Positions 42,301 through 54,851 of a DNA stretch of 64,000 nucleotides are shown here, piece by piece. Origin of the DNA: Diphasiastrum complanatum (taxonomy: Eukaryota; Streptophyta; Lycopodiopsida; Lycopodiales; Lycopodiaceae); the NCBI GenBank assembly GCA_029204225.1, contig CM055110.1, positions 16,153,306-16,217,305 of the forward strand. The letters run 5' to 3'. Every line of letters starts with the position of its first letter. Position 1 is the stretch's first letter. The notes beneath the pieces are model-generated. The model ran no database searches. It was not told the origin of the DNA and was given only the letters and a program-made list of their open reading frames with translations. The position numbers were made by a program, and so were the translations under genes.

Positions 42301-42955
42301 TGAGGATGATGCATAAGATGAATGAAATGCATGAAACATGTGCAATCAAATTCATCAGACAATTAGAGACATAGCGAAACAATGTTAAATGTTTGCACAA
42401 TAGTTTCGATCGTCATGTACTATATTATCACTCCATGAACTGATCTGAGAAGTCTGTGCAACACTTCAATACTTTCAATCAAAGTAATGCTGCAAATGAA
42501 TAACTAAGAATCATTCCAAACATCTGAATGCATGAATGTCGCTTACTGGCTTTCTCTTATTTTCACATTATTTCTGATATGGTTCACAATCTTTCATTGT
42601 TTTATTTGATTGTATATATTCCTTAATTCACATTGCTAACTAATTCAATCAAACTAATCATGTATTAACATTGCCATGGTTGTCTATGACACCTCAAATT
42701 GTTCTGCATAGCAAGATAGATCAGTCATTCAATAGTATTGGTGATAGGACAGCAAATTTGCAAAAAAAATCTATACTATTACAGAACTAATACGTAGGTG
42801 TATCTATATCGTCTATCTGATTATTCAAAATAGGGTATCAAATTTTATTCTCTATGTGAATCCCTACCTCCATATTTATCTTCCAACACATAGTAACGCA
42901 TGGGTTGCCAGCAAGAAGTTATGCATACTACTCTTTTATGCCACCCAAAAAGCCT
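39370..42955. other. 3.6 kb AT-rich, no gene seen
   Basis: No frame with protein-like composition, no LTR ends and no copy of another repeat in the window was recognised. Confidence 0.4.
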
Positions 42956-42957
42956 CA

Positions 42958-43073
<116 letters not shown>

Positions 43074-43381
43074 TAATTTGCTTCCTAAACTAAGTGGCTA
43101 TATAGCTTTTTCCTCACCCTAAAAGACACAATGACATAAAGAATGTTGTTCGTTACATCTAGGTGGATAGATCAACATAATTGTCCAAAGCAAAACTTGC
43201 ATTTAAAACAAGAGAAAAGGGTACTCATATATCTAGTAATGAACAAAGTGTGTTTAGATAAAAGGACCTTGTGTTATTTATCTGTCGCGTAGCTCGTCCG
43301 TTATGTTGTTATGACATTTGTTGTATCGTTCAACTATACGTGATTTGGCTTTAAAATATTATGTAATTTGGTAGCATCCAT

Positions 43382-43770
<389 letters not shown>

Positions 43771-45834
43771 TAAATGCTACTTCATGAGAGATTTACCATA
43801 TAAATGTACTTTATATCATTAATTTGTATCTATTGGTGTTAGGGTGTCTATAAAACAATTAGTCACAATTAGTACGTGAAGTATGTTGAATAGAGTTTAT
43901 GGTGTAATAAATAAGATGAACTAGCAAAAACTAATAAAACATGATGTGTACTAATAGGAGTATGTGTATTAGATCAATTTTTACTAGCAATCAACACAAA
44001 CCTCCAAAATATGTTAAAATTTGTCAACAAAAAAGCATAAGTGCCAAGCTAGATTCTACTTGAAGACTACAAAATGCAGTGAGTCATGATATCACACTAT
44101 AATTTCATTACATTACCAAAATCTTTAAGGTTTTATTTAAGCATTTCACAAAAGCTTTACATATTATCAACAAGATGCCAATAACCTTAAATCATGTGCC
44201 CATACACAACATAAAAAAGATCACAATCCCATCTTTCCAATTGTTAGCTAGATTGACAATGGGTTCTTTGCATACATCTTCCAAAGTAATTGATGGATCA
44301 ATAACTATTGCTAGTTCCAATGGAACTCTTTTGTAGCTGAAAGGTGCCATAGCTATAAATCTGTAAACTAGTGCAAAATTTTTACCTTTTTGAGGTAACA
44401 TTGTTGCATACAAAATAGGTAATATTGCGTGCAAACAAGACTATTTGACTTATTTCCCAGATTTCGTTAAAAATTCATCATATTCTTCTTTGTTTTCAAA
44501 ACAAGGGGGGCACATGATAACACCTTTAAAACATGTGATTAAAGAAAAGGGGGTTAAAAAGTTACAAATATTTAGCCAAAATTTATAAATCTCATATAGA
44601 AATTTTTTTGTAAAATTCAATGATACGTCCACAAAAGACTAATATTAGGAGCATGTTTCTATACTTGTCTAGAACTCAATAATAGTTGTACATCAAACTA
44701 TTTAGATATGAGCATACTTTGGAAGACACCTCCATTTTGTATCAAACATTAAGCAAACATACAATGAGAATTGGATTTACTATTTAATATTCTTGGAAAG
44801 CATATTTATGGTTTGAAGTTCAACGTCATGAATGGCATTAGTACAAGCTAAGAAAAACATGGTTTCTTGCTAAAGAGTATTCTAGTTGTAAAAAGTCTAT
44901 TTTATTGGCCCTCTATTTCATTTGCATGTAGATGTTAAATGTCAATTTTCCCACCAACTCAATTGCCAAAGCTAGCACTATGCTACCATTTTGTGGGCTC
45001 CTACCCAATTCTTAATTGTTCTTCTTGCCTTCATGAATCGCTTGGAATCAAAAAAAAGATGCATTGTTAATTTATGGAGCTCTCTTCACCTTTGTTGTCC
45101 ATCATTTCATTCAAGAATAGTAGTTGATGGGAAGAATCTCATTTGTGCACTAGTTGAAGAGTTAAAAAGATAGTTCTTTGCTTAAAAAATAGTCTAGAAC
45201 TTGGATGTACTACACCCTATATTTCATAAAAGGTGAAACTTAGGTTTGTTATCAACCATGGAAATTGAACCTAAGCACTCACCAAACAATGATTGAAGCT
45301 TTTGCTTGCAAGAAAGTTGCCAAATCATTATGTCATTCCTATCCTCCAAGTTATGATGTTACTCCTTCCAATTAGTTCAAAGATCAAATAATTACTACAA
45401 AAGAGTAACTATAAACAAGTCGTCAAGCAATAGACAAAGATATCAAAGAGTTTCTTCAAAGGAGCAACAAAGAAGATACAAGAAAGTTATCAAGCAATAA
45501 AAGAAGTCATGCTCATAAGCTTGAGGTTGAAGAGATAGAGTTTGCCATAATGTTCTTCTTTATGACATTATAATAAAAATCTTATTTGAGCCAAAAGATT
45601 TTTGACACTTTAAAATGAATCACTCCATTTGGGAGCTCCTTCTTAGTATACAAAAAATTTGCTAAAGGGTTTGATTGGCATCAAGAACTAGAAACATGAG
45701 TTGGCAACCTTGTGGAGCACACACTCATGCTAAGAAATAAAAAATGAATTGTATGTTTGTTAAAGGCCTACAAGTAAACTATTTTTTTTCTTGTGACAAA
45801 TTTTGTCCTCATGGTCCTATGGTCCTCCCGTCCA
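43771..45834. other. 2 kb AT-rich, no gene seen
   Basis: No convincing frame or repeat. It presumably includes the 3' UTR of the xylosyltransferase near its right end. Confidence 0.4.
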
Positions 45835-47169
45835 TTAGTGGCTTTCACGAAGGCGACCAAGTTCTTTGCTAGTGCGTTTCACACTAGTGCTTCCAAGATT
45901 GGTGTGCTTAAAGCCATATGCTTGCAACACTTGATTGTCCGCAAAGTTGAAGGCTCTTTCCATGTCACTCAGGCACTTTTTGGATTGGTAATCCCCATGC
46001 CCACCGCAAGGCTTGCATCCCACAAAGTGGGTCACAAACGGCCAGCGGTCATCCCCCAGCCCAGGATGGTGCTTCTCCATCATGTCCTCAAACTTGTCCA
46101 CCAAAATGGCCCAATAGCCATGGAGATAGTAGGAGTTCTCCAAGTAGACCTTGTCTCCCCATTTGGCACGCTGAGTGACGAGGAGATGGACCAAAGCAGA
46201 TTGGTCATCCGCTTCGAAAGATGGCCTTCCGGACAAAGCCTGGGTAAGGAGCTTGCCTGCCTCCAGCCTGACCGGTCCCTTGGGTCCCATGGGGGCCCAG
46301 GAGTCCAGCAAGTCCAGAGACCACTGACAATTTCGGATCAAAAAGCTGCCTGTATTGAGTCCGGTCCAGCTTCTCTTTCCGTACACTAACTCATCCCAGC
46401 CATGTAAAATAAGGTTGTGTTGTCCGTACCGTTCAATCGGAAGCTCGAACTCCATGTCGGTGAAGAGAGCGTCGCTGTCCATCCACCATAGCCATTCGAT
46501 CTCCGGGTGAGCCAGCAGCATCTCGCGAATGAGAGGGAGCTTCGCCCAGTAGCCTGCCATCTCCAGATCTAAATGCGCAACGTTGTAAAAGATGTCGATG
46601 CCGTGGAGACGACAGTAGTCGATCTTGTTTTTGATGGATTTGAGCAGGATGTGATCGCCTTCTGGATTGCTGCAAGCCTTCGGTTGCGAGCCTGTCACCA
46701 GCAGAATGCGAGGTTTGCCGTTTATGGTTGCTGCGGTGTGTTGATTTTCCATCAGCCATGCCTTTCTTTGCTCGTCCCAGTCTGAGATCCTTGGCCCCAG
46801 CGTGTAAGCTCCGCTTGCATCGTGGTGAAAATCTTCGTTTGGTTCTTGTTCCTGGAGAAGATTTTCTGTTTCTTCCTTGGCTTCGGTCAGCACTCTGCTT
46901 GGGGCATCTCTCTGCGGCCAGTAGATGTGTTCGCGAATTTCTTGTAAATCTTGAGCCGGTGTGCCGAACTTGCCTGCTCCGATGGTGCCCCGAAGCATTA
47001 GTATGGTGACGCAGCTGCAGAGTAATGTGATCTTTAAGTTGCGGATTGTTCTCTGGATCTGCCTGATTCTGCTTGGAGAGATTATGTGCTTCAGAGCGAA
47101 TGGCGAGCCGATTTTAGTTGTTGGAAGGCCTGGCTTGGAAATCTCATTCATGACTGTGATGAATGTCAT
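45835..47169 (-). CDS. Xyloglucan 6-xylosyltransferase-like glycosyltransferase, GT34
   Basis: Intact single-exon frame of 444 residues from the ATG at 47169. The frame is open to 47205, but that codon is TTG; a second ATG is at 47151. The family transfers xylose from UDP-xylose onto the glucan backbone of xyloglucan in the Golgi. A short basic cytosolic tail (RIRQIQRTIRNLKIT) precedes one membrane anchor at about residues 45-62, followed by RGTIGAGKFGTP, a hallmark of plant XXTs. PRILLVTGSQPKACSNPEGD starts the catalytic domain. WLWWMDSDALFTDM carries the metal-binding DxD at residues 231-233. GLNTGSFLIRN, EADDQSAL and VTHFVGCKPCGGHGDY (His near residue 381) are all present. Length and motifs match functional XXTs. 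A galactomannan galactosyltransferase, the other GT34 branch, is less likely because of the N-terminal signature. Confidence 0.95.
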   Translation of the reverse strand: MTFITVMNEISKPGLPTTKIGSPFALKHIISPSRIRQIQRTIRNLKITLLCSCVTILMLRGTIGAGKFGTPAQDLQEIREHIYWPQRDAPSRVLTEAKEETENLLQEQEPNEDFHHDASGAYTLGPRISDWDEQRKAWLMENQHTAATINGKPRILLVTGSQPKACSNPEGDHILLKSIKNKIDYCRLHGIDIFYNVAHLDLEMAGYWAKLPLIREMLLAHPEIEWLWWMDSDALFTDMEFELPIERYGQHNLILHGWDELVYGKRSWTGLNTGSFLIRNCQWSLDLLDSWAPMGPKGPVRLEAGKLLTQALSGRPSFEADDQSALVHLLVTQRAKWGDKVYLENSYYLHGYWAILVDKFEDMMEKHHPGLGDDRWPFVTHFVGCKPCGGHGDYQSKKCLSDMERAFNFADNQVLQAYGFKHTNLGSTSVKRTSKELGRLRESH

Positions 47170-48592
47170 CTTTGAACACCTGCCTTCAATCTCAACTAAT
47201 GACAAAATAGCAAATAGTTTTTTGAGTGCATCCGTGAATGCTTGCGTGCTACCACTCCATAACTAGAATGTACGTATTTAGCGAGGAGAATTCTGGAAAT
47301 CTCCAACTAGTGTCAAACTGAAGAAATGTCTTGTACAAAATTAATCCTTCGCTTAAGCCACCGAATGTTAAGCGAGCAAGCTCGCTCAATCAAAAACGTG
47401 AAGAAACACAGATATCAAGCTTCAAAGTGTGACAAGGCAAAATCGTAAAAATAGAAATCTATGCACAAGCTGCTCTTCTTATTATCAAGGGAAGAGATTG
47501 AACAAGCTGCTCTTCTTATCATCAAGGAAGAGATTTTCCATATCAAACGACGATGAATCAATCAGTTGACAAAGAGTCTCTTCTCAAAAACAAAATCACT
47601 GTTACTAAAGCATCTCGATTTCAAAGAGCTCGACTGGCAGTGGAACAATCAACAGGCGATCCAAATCCAATCGGTTCTCTCTCTCTCTCTCTTTTTCTCA
47701 CACACACACACACACACAGAGAAAAATGTAGAAAACGCTGCATACATCCTCCTCATTTTCCTTGATTTTGTTTTGTTTTGGATGCTTCTCTTCAGTCTTT
47801 TGCTTTCCTTGCTTATTATGTTATATTTTCCAGAAGCAGGACGAGTCAAACTCCCAAAGTCTAACTGCACACGAAGAAAACAGCTGTGTGCGTGTTACTG
47901 CAGCCCAAAAGCCTCACACCCAGTTTCCTCTCTCCTTCTTAAAACTACCCATAGCCAACTAGCAATCACCATCCCATGATTCCTACCACATACTTTTTCT
48001 TTTTCTGAAGTTCAAGTAACTTAGGGATAGAAAGCGCGTGCATGTAAGAGTATCAATCATCCAACACGTAGCCACTATTGAGTCATAGGACTATTAAGAG
48101 TCCTATGACTCAATGGAATCTAAGGAATCTATTGCCTTGCCGAGGGAGAGATTAAAAAGGCAAACAAAGAAGTGTTTAAAATTTTAGAGAAAGGCTTCAC
48201 TAGATATGTTGCTTTCAACTTTTGGTACTTGGTAGCATGCACTAGTTTATCTCATGGTGTTGTATCCCATGCATGACTCTAGAAACAAAGTCAATAAAGT
48301 GTGTGACGACATTGAACATAGTGACCTCATTGCAACACACACACTCACCAAGGCTTTGTCTACTATATTGCTTTTCCTTGAAGGTTTTCTTCCATTTTCC
48401 AGCTCATTTTTTAAACTATGAAGCTCTAATGGTTCTTTTTTATGATTTGTATATGGGAGAAATGCATATCCCAAGTGACATATCCATTAGTAACTAGCAC
48501 TAGGTAAGCTTTTGACTTTGAGGCTTTTGCAAAAACCCTAAATAGTGAAGTGGCTTCACCAATGCTCAAAAATGGCATGCCTCACAATCGCA

Positions 48593-48636
<44 letters not shown>

Positions 48637-49306
48637 GGATCGAGAAAATATAAGGTCGAGGACTCATGATGTATTCTAAAGTATAAGGTTCTAACAAGGT
48701 AAGTGGGAGCCTAAGTGGGTGCCCAAACTTTCTTTTGGCAAGTTCTCCTTACTCCTCTATGAATGTTACATATCACTTGAAGTATATATATTCAAGAACG
48801 CATCACAATATCAACAAAAATTACTACCAAAAGATCATTTAATATAAATGGGAGCCAGCGACCAATCAAAACTACCAGGGCTGTTTATGATGCCTCAATT
48901 AATAGTTCCAACTAGCTGGATTATTCAATAGTTTGATTATATTGTTATGTACACAACGAATTGCGAAAATTTTATATAGATATAGAATTGATAGGTAATC
49001 TTATAGAGTCGTGTACATAGTTTTCTTTCTCTGTGTGAAGCCCTGATGTCCACTGTAGTGCATTCATTTGCTCATCACTACATCATCATTTCCTACTCTC
49101 TAGGTGTAGTTAATGACTTGCATCAAACATATAAAATCTTTTTAGAGTTTTATAAATATATTTACCTTTTGAAATTCTAGTGTCATTAACATTTTGCCAT
49201 ACTTCTGCCCCACAATAATGCATAAGATCTAGATTCATCATCTCATAAAATCATCAATGTAAAGCACTACTAAAGCAACACTATCCCCTTTTGTGAAGAC
49301 ATACTA
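47170..49306. other. Upstream region of the xylosyltransferase, no gene seen
   Basis: Contains CT-rich and CA-rich runs at 47676-47720, a perfect 16-bp inverted repeat at 48077-48114 and a (CT)19 tract at 48595-48632. The short frames here lack protein-like composition. Confidence 0.5.
48077..48114. repeat. Perfect 16-bp inverted repeat with 6-base loop
   Basis: ATTGAGTCATAGGACT, loop ATTAAG, AGTCCTATGACTCAAT. Each arm contains TGAGTCA, a bZIP/GCN4-type site. It lies about 900 bases upstream of the xylosyltransferase ATG. It is neither followed by a T-run nor near a gene end. Confidence 0.85.
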
Positions 49307-49323
49307 TGTGAAAGTACTATACT

Positions 49324-50058
49324 TTAGGACCATAAATGGTCTCCAATGCTCACCATCCTTGCAAGATGCACAATTGAATGGACAATTTGCATGCAATTTG
49401 ATGACTCGACCATTGTCATTGAGGCCTCCCTTGGGACTCTCATGCTTTGACGTTGATCCTCAAGATCTTCCTCCTTTTGATGCTCCTCCTCAATGCAAGC
49501 AAGATCACACTTTGCCAAGATCTCCTCTTGAGTGATCTCCTCCTTTGCCAAGCTCATTCTTTCAAAAGCAACACTAGCTTCCAACTTAAACAATCTTCCA
49601 TGTTTAAATCCCTTTGCAATGCAAACATCATTCTTCAAGATGAAACAAACACCATGCTTAAAGTGGACATCCAAACCACTTTCTAAGAGTAGACCAACAC
49701 TAAGCATATTCTTGGTGATTGATGGTACATAAAGGACATTTTTTAGATCCATGCATTTTGAGGATTCTAGACACAAAGAGATGGTGCCAACACCATCTAT
49801 CCTACACTCTTCATCATTTGCAGTAAAGACAAACTTTTTAGTAGCATTGAAAGAGTGTAAGGTTGAGAAGAAGTCCTTTTCACAAGACATGTGGGAGCTA
49901 GCCCCATTGTCGATCCACCAATTGTCTCTTGAATTGCTATTGCTTGTTGGTGAGGATGTAGATGCCATCAAGAATACATCTACTTCATCCTCCTCCTCTC
50001 CTTTGCAAGGTTTCCTTGTTTGTCTTCCTCCACTTGTGCTCTTACCCTCTTGTAGCAT
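49324..50058 (-). pseudogene. Copia protease region, family A copy 1
   Basis: Open minus-strand frame. NWWIDNGASSHMSCEKDFF holds the aspartic protease site, normally DSG, here DNG: the Asp is kept and Ser is replaced by Asn. KNVLYVPSITKNMLSVGLLL and VCIAKGFKHGRLFKLEASVA follow, the usual C-terminal part of a Copia protease. An acidic linker is cut by the deletion at about 49340. The gag and protease frames are separated by an indel in the GAG-triplet run near 50000. Confidence 0.85.
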
Positions 50059-50831
50059 TCAGATGCATAATGCCCCTTCTTTCTCCAAAAGAAGCATTTC
50101 TGCTTTGACTTGTCCTTTGAGCTTGATTCATCATCCTCTTCTTTGGCCTCCTTTGGATGCTTCTTCTTTCCATTGGTCTTATTTCTGCCCTTGAATGAGA
50201 AATTGGCTTTCTCATTATCATCCTGCAAAGACAACGAACTCATCCTAGATTTTGCATGGAGCATCCTAAACTCTTCAGCCACTAGTACATTGTGAAGTTT
50301 TTCTATACTTGGCAAAGTGTCTTGGATGGCAAAACTTTGGACCAAATTTGTAAAGTCATCTCCTAGACCATTAAGGACAATTTGTACAAGCTCTCCATCA
50401 TGAATCTTCTCTCCAATTGAAGGCAACTCCCTATTTAGAGACTTGATTTTGAGTACATAATCATGTGCACTCTCCTCACTTCTCCTCATGCTTTGCAAAA
50501 TCTGATTTCTAAGCATAAGAACTCTAGAAGTGTTGCTACATTCATAGATTGATTTTAAAGACTCCCAAGCCTCTTTAGCACCAATACATGTTGATACTTC
50601 TCTCAACAAATCATTGCTCACATTCATCTTCACACAATGAAGTGCAAGCCTACATCTCTTCTTGTATTTAGCTAACTCCTGTGCACCTAGAGGTTCATCT
50701 TCATCTTCAATCAAAAACTCATGAAGGTCTTGGAGCACCAAGAGTGACTCCATCCTAACCTTCCAAATATCATAATTTGTAAAATGCAATCTCTCACTAG
50801 CTTCTAGAAGGTATGCTCCAACAAGTCCCAT
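49980..50831 (-). CDS. Copia gag, family A copy 1
   Basis: 283 residues from ATG 50831 (MGLVGAYLLEASERLHFTNY). UBN2-type gag core: NYDIWKVRMESLL, KEAWESLKSIYECSNTSRVL, VQIVLNGLGDDF and SFAIQDTLPSIEKL. It is followed by a Lys-rich region and a zinc knuckle that reads CFFWRKKGHYASEC, so the second Cys is replaced by Trp. The frame is otherwise intact. An indel in the following GAG-triplet run ends it early at 49980, out of frame with the protease. Confidence 0.9.
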   Translation of the reverse strand: MGLVGAYLLEASERLHFTNYDIWKVRMESLLVLQDLHEFLIEDEDEPLGAQELAKYKKRCRLALHCVKMNVSNDLLREVSTCIGAKEAWESLKSIYECSNTSRVLMLRNQILQSMRRSEESAHDYVLKIKSLNRELPSIGEKIHDGELVQIVLNGLGDDFTNLVQSFAIQDTLPSIEKLHNVLVAEEFRMLHAKSRMSSLSLQDDNEKANFSFKGRNKTNGKKKHPKEAKEEDDESSSKDKSKQKCFFWRKKGHYASECYKRVRAQVEEDKQGNLAKERRRMK

Positions 50832-51617
50832 CTTACTAGTGACTTCTACAAACAAGAAATAGATTTGATTGACTTGAAACTCACAAAGGTCTCACACTTG
50901 TAGTGTTTCACTCAATTTTGATTTCTAATCCAACAAATGAACTCATAATCACAGTTCTATCACTCCCTCACAAAGCTGGAATGAAGGTAAGATGAAGTGA
51001 AAACTACTTTCAAACAAATCTTGCCAAGAAATGGATTTGATTGTCTCTAGAAACTCACTAAGGTCTTTCTCTTGTAGTTTTTCACTCAAATTAGATTTCT
51101 AATCCAACAAATGGACTTATAATCTCAGTTCTAGCACTCCCTCACAAAGTTGGAATGAAGATAAGATGATGTGAAATCTACTTACAATCAAATCTTGCCA
51201 ATTTTGGTTACTTTTGGACAAGAAAATGACTTAATCTCTTTCTTCCTTCTTGGTGTACTTTCAAGACCTGTTTTTAACCTTAATAGGACTTGAACTCAGC
51301 CTAGATTAATTATATTCCATGAAAAAAATTCAAATCTAATCAATGGCAAATGATCTTGGTAGATTATCCTAGGATCTCCACCAAAAATTACACCAACAGC
51401 TCACAAATTGAATGGATCAAATGAATACCATGCATTAAATGCAGGTTCAGAGGTGCCCACACATGTGGATAGTACGGATTTGGACCCCTACCAAGTTTGG
51501 GATCAAATCTCCTTACCAAAATCAAGATTCTAGCTTGCCCTCTCAATACTAGTTTTTAGCACCAAAACTTGCTAAAAATGGATTTGCATTAGATCGATGG
51601 CTTATGCTCTTGTACTT
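50832..51617 (-). other. Family A leader between PBS and gag
   Basis: Untranslated leader of about 790 bases. It contains a direct duplication of roughly 115-120 bases: AATAGATTTGATTGACTTGAAACTC... near 50870-50990 and AATGGATTTGATTGTCTCTAGAAACTC... near 51030-51150, each followed by a CACAAAG(C/T)TGGAATGAAG segment. No frame was recognised. Confidence 0.6.
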
Positions 51618-51630
51618 GGCTCTGATACCA
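51618..51630 (-). other. Primer-binding site, tRNA-iMet type (family A)
   Basis: Minus-strand TGGTATCAGAGCC directly after the LTR end TTTCACA. It fixes the orientation of the element. Confidence 0.93.
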
Positions 51631-52331
51631 TGTGAAAGTACTGTACTTTAGGACCATAAATGGATCTACAAAATATCCACAAGAGTGATTGGATGCTTGC
51701 TTAACAATCTATCAAAAAACTAGACCAAAAAAAGTTGATCTAGATTGGCAATTTGACAAACAACAAGCATTAACAATCAAAAGCATTGATAAACATTGGA
51801 ATCCAAGCCCACATGTGTGTACTACAGGCTGTAGTACGGCCTTCAACTGAGAAACAAGTAGAAATTGATTTGGTTTCATTTGGATTACAAAAACTCAATG
51901 TACATAGTGAACTAGCTTGAGATTGCCAATGAGCTCAAAAACTTTTCTATCTTCTCACTATGGAGAGAGGGAATACATAGCAAATTTGACTTCCTTCTTG
52001 AAGTTAGGTGAATTTCCAGCATGTAATAAGGAAGTTAACTCACTCTCCTTGACCTAAAATGAAACCCTAGTCTATTTCCTAGAGTCATGCTTGGTAGATA
52101 CCTAGTTGGTCAAATTTTCACCTTAAATCTAGGATTTAGGTCCTATAAACTAGGAATCACTACCAAAATGACATGACCAACGCTATGGACTTGACCTAAC
52201 CTACATTAGGAGTGGGTTTCCATGTGTCATCTTGGCCTCACATGTGTGGAATCCACTTATGTACAAAATTTACATTATACTACATGGTTTTTGATCAAGC
52301 TAGATTTGCCAAAAATTGGCAATTCTTCACA
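51631..52331 (-). repeat. Family A LTR, copy 1 5' LTR
   Basis: 701 bases, TG/CA ends. Matches 54852-55534, 57759-57972 (3' part) and 63504-64000. Confidence 0.93.
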
Positions 52332-52584
52332 TACTAATTGGGATCTGAAGTAGTCCTCACAAAAGCGTTGGAGATAAAGTAACTATCAATGCATCATACC
52401 ATGCTCGTGGTGCTTGTTTGAGGTCATGTAGCAATTTCTATAGTTTGCACACCTTGTCTTCTAACCCTTCACTGACAAAGCCTTGGGGTTGAAGAATTTA
52501 AACTACCTCTTCTCAAACCCGTCCTCTATTTGGAAAGCTAGTCTCCACCACCTCTGCTTGATCAAACCTACAAAATGAGACTCT

Positions 52585-52960
52585 TCACCCTCATAATCTT
52601 ACAAAATTCTCTTCCAATCAAAGCCATATACAAAGGTAATGCTTGTCACATCGACTCTAAATGCAAATCAATTGAAGAAGATGTGACGCACCTCCGCTTT
52701 GCTTGTTGTCTTACTCTTTGGAATGAAGTTTGTAATTTGTTATAGCCAGGTTCCAGGATAAGTATAGGAGTTTGTACCACTCCTCTCTCCTATGAAATGT
52801 TTTTCTTTTTTAGATGAAGTTGTTAACAAATTTTGGCAATGTCTTAGAGCTCTAACTGTGTGGCATATTTGGCTGGACAAAAATAACAAAGAATGTGGGA
52901 ATGAAGATTTCGCCATTTCCCCCTTGAAATAGAAAAACTATTAAGTTCACTCTGAACTCT
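52585..52960 (+). pseudogene. LINE C-terminal zf-RVT fragment
   Basis: Plus-strand reading ILPIKAIYKGNACHIDSKCK, EEDVTHLRFACCLTLWNEVC matches the Cys/His zinc-binding region after the RT of plant L1-type LINEs (C...C...E...HL..C...W). Stops follow. No RT is present in the window beside it. Confidence 0.55.
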
Positions 52961-54846
52961 TTTTGTACTATCATAAATGGGTCTTAATCAAAGGTTAATT
53001 GTTTGAGAGAAGAAAAATAAATTGGCTCTTAAGAGTTATAAGGCTTTGGTGTATGTCTCACTCTCTTGATATGCTTGGTGTATGTCTCACTCTATTGATA
53101 TGCTTAAAACCATTTCCATTTCCAATAATATATATAGCGCCATGATAAACAACTGAGTATCCCAATCATACATTGTCTCATGCATATACTATGCTTCGTT
53201 AACTTATATGGTAGAAAAACAATCATATACTTGTATAACACTTTGAGAGAGAATTTTGTAATGAGTGATCCCTTAATACAGCTCAAAATTTAGGATCATC
53301 GAGCTTCGCCACCTTGCGTAATCATTGAATCCAACTGACCCATCCATCAATAAAATCGTCCAACAATAAAAATAGTATAATCATATATAGGTTTTTTACA
53401 CTTTGTACAAGTAAATGCATGCATATCATATATGTGAGTCATGACATGCGTATCTTCTATTAATAGGATACATATTTGCTACTTTTAAATGTATAACATT
53501 GTAGTTGTTGAGGAGAATCAATGTTCATGTCATGATGCCTATTATCAAGCTTTATTTTTTGTCTTTGGAGCCATTTAGTTGTACCAAACCTTAATAATAG
53601 CATGAATTTTGAAATACATGAGAGTTCTACATAAATATCGGTGCTTCATAAACCAAGGATAATATTTGAGGAAACTATTAATGTAAGCCATGATGTGGTG
53701 CTTATTACATTTATTCTCATCACATATATATGGCCTTGCATGTAGTAGAACATGCATGGCACTCATCGAAAATTGAAGCATAATTTTAAAATGTTACACT
53801 TTTAAACTTGTTGGTACCATAAAAGAACAAACCACAATTAAGATTCTCAAGTTTAGTACTCTCAAAATAAACTTTCTATTTTGATTATCTTAATTAGCAT
53901 AAACTCATTACCTATGGAGCATAATTGAGATTGCCCCATAATTAAGAGTTGTGAATCTTAGGCAAGGTTAATTAACTTGTATTATTCAAAGTGGTTACCA
54001 AAAAATATTTTAAGTCTTTTTATGATACATGATTGTATTGATTACTTGAAAAAAAATTGTTTGTTGTGAGACGAACAAGCCCTGTTCTTCTCTTCTATGT
54101 GTTAGCCATTATATATATGTTTAAGCCTTAAATTGGTGACTAAGAAATTATTATTTAATGGCCTTATGGCAAGGAAATTCTACATTATAATTGTCTTTCT
54201 TTCAAGTGAAACAATGTGTGAGAGTATGTAGTTCCACATCAAAACTTCCCTACCAATGTGGTTTCACAAATGAATAGGCCCCATCCATACTAATGCCTTC
54301 CAATTCTTCAATATTGTTGCATGGATTGTTCATATTCCACCTCATCAACCTATCTGCCTTGTTATATCATGTAAAACAACAAGGTCATATCTATCTTGTC
54401 ATTGTTAGTACATCACCCTCACATTGTCTATCACAACTAAGTGGGTTTTTGTATGCCACATACCCCAAGGGTGAGTTTAAGGATGAACTAGCTTACAAAT
54501 TTTTTTGTCTCATAATGTAATGATATCACACTATCCATCACTCTCTCCTAGTCAAGGTTTTATAGTTATGTTTGATGTGGCAACTCAACCTCACATAACT
54601 TTTACTTTAGACAATTTGTCTCTATAAAATTTATTTCTCAACTATACATTTAATGTATGTGTCATAATAACCATGTGCCTTCATGCAAATTGCAAAATTA
54701 GTAGTACTATTTGCAATAAGAAAAATAGCAAGTCAAAGAATAATCGGGTTACAATAGCCTATTAGAAATAAATTACTCTTCTCCATGAAAAACGCACCCA
54801 CAATATTTTTTTTTTTAAATGTCTTGTTTGTCTACTAAATAACCTG
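52961..54846. other. 1.9 kb AT-rich, no gene seen
   Basis: Two copies of TGCTTGGTGTATGTCTCACTCT-like sequence lie near 53050-53100. Nothing else was recognised. Confidence 0.4.
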
Positions 54847-54851
54847 TCTTT

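Larger units (their letters stand above)
49307..52331 (-). mobile_element. Copia-like element, family A, copy 1
   Basis: 3025 bases bounded by a perfect 5-bp duplication TACTA (49302-49306 and 52332-52336). On the minus strand: complete 5' LTR (52331-51631, TGTGAAGAATTGCC...CAGTACTTTCACA), PBS, 790-base leader, gag, protease, then a deletion that joins the post-protease coding region to the last 33 bases of the 3' LTR (49307-49339). Nothing after the protease region survives. Confidence 0.93.

Noticed and set aside
47170-47205. Extended N-terminus of the xylosyltransferase beginning at 47205
   Set aside because: The codon at 47203-47205 reads TTG on the coding strand. The first ATG is at 47169.
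45793-47266. Plus-strand open frames across the xylosyltransferase
   Set aside because: They are antisense shadows of an intact GT34 gene whose own frame has all the family motifs.
48077-48114. Transcription terminator
   Set aside because: A hairpin in plant intergenic DNA without a T-run and far from any gene end; bacterial-type termination does not apply.
49990-50040. Programmed frameshift between gag and protease in family A
   Set aside because: Both copies are shifted here, but by different lesions: an indel in the GAG run in copy 1 and loss of one A upstream in copy 2. Decay explains it better.
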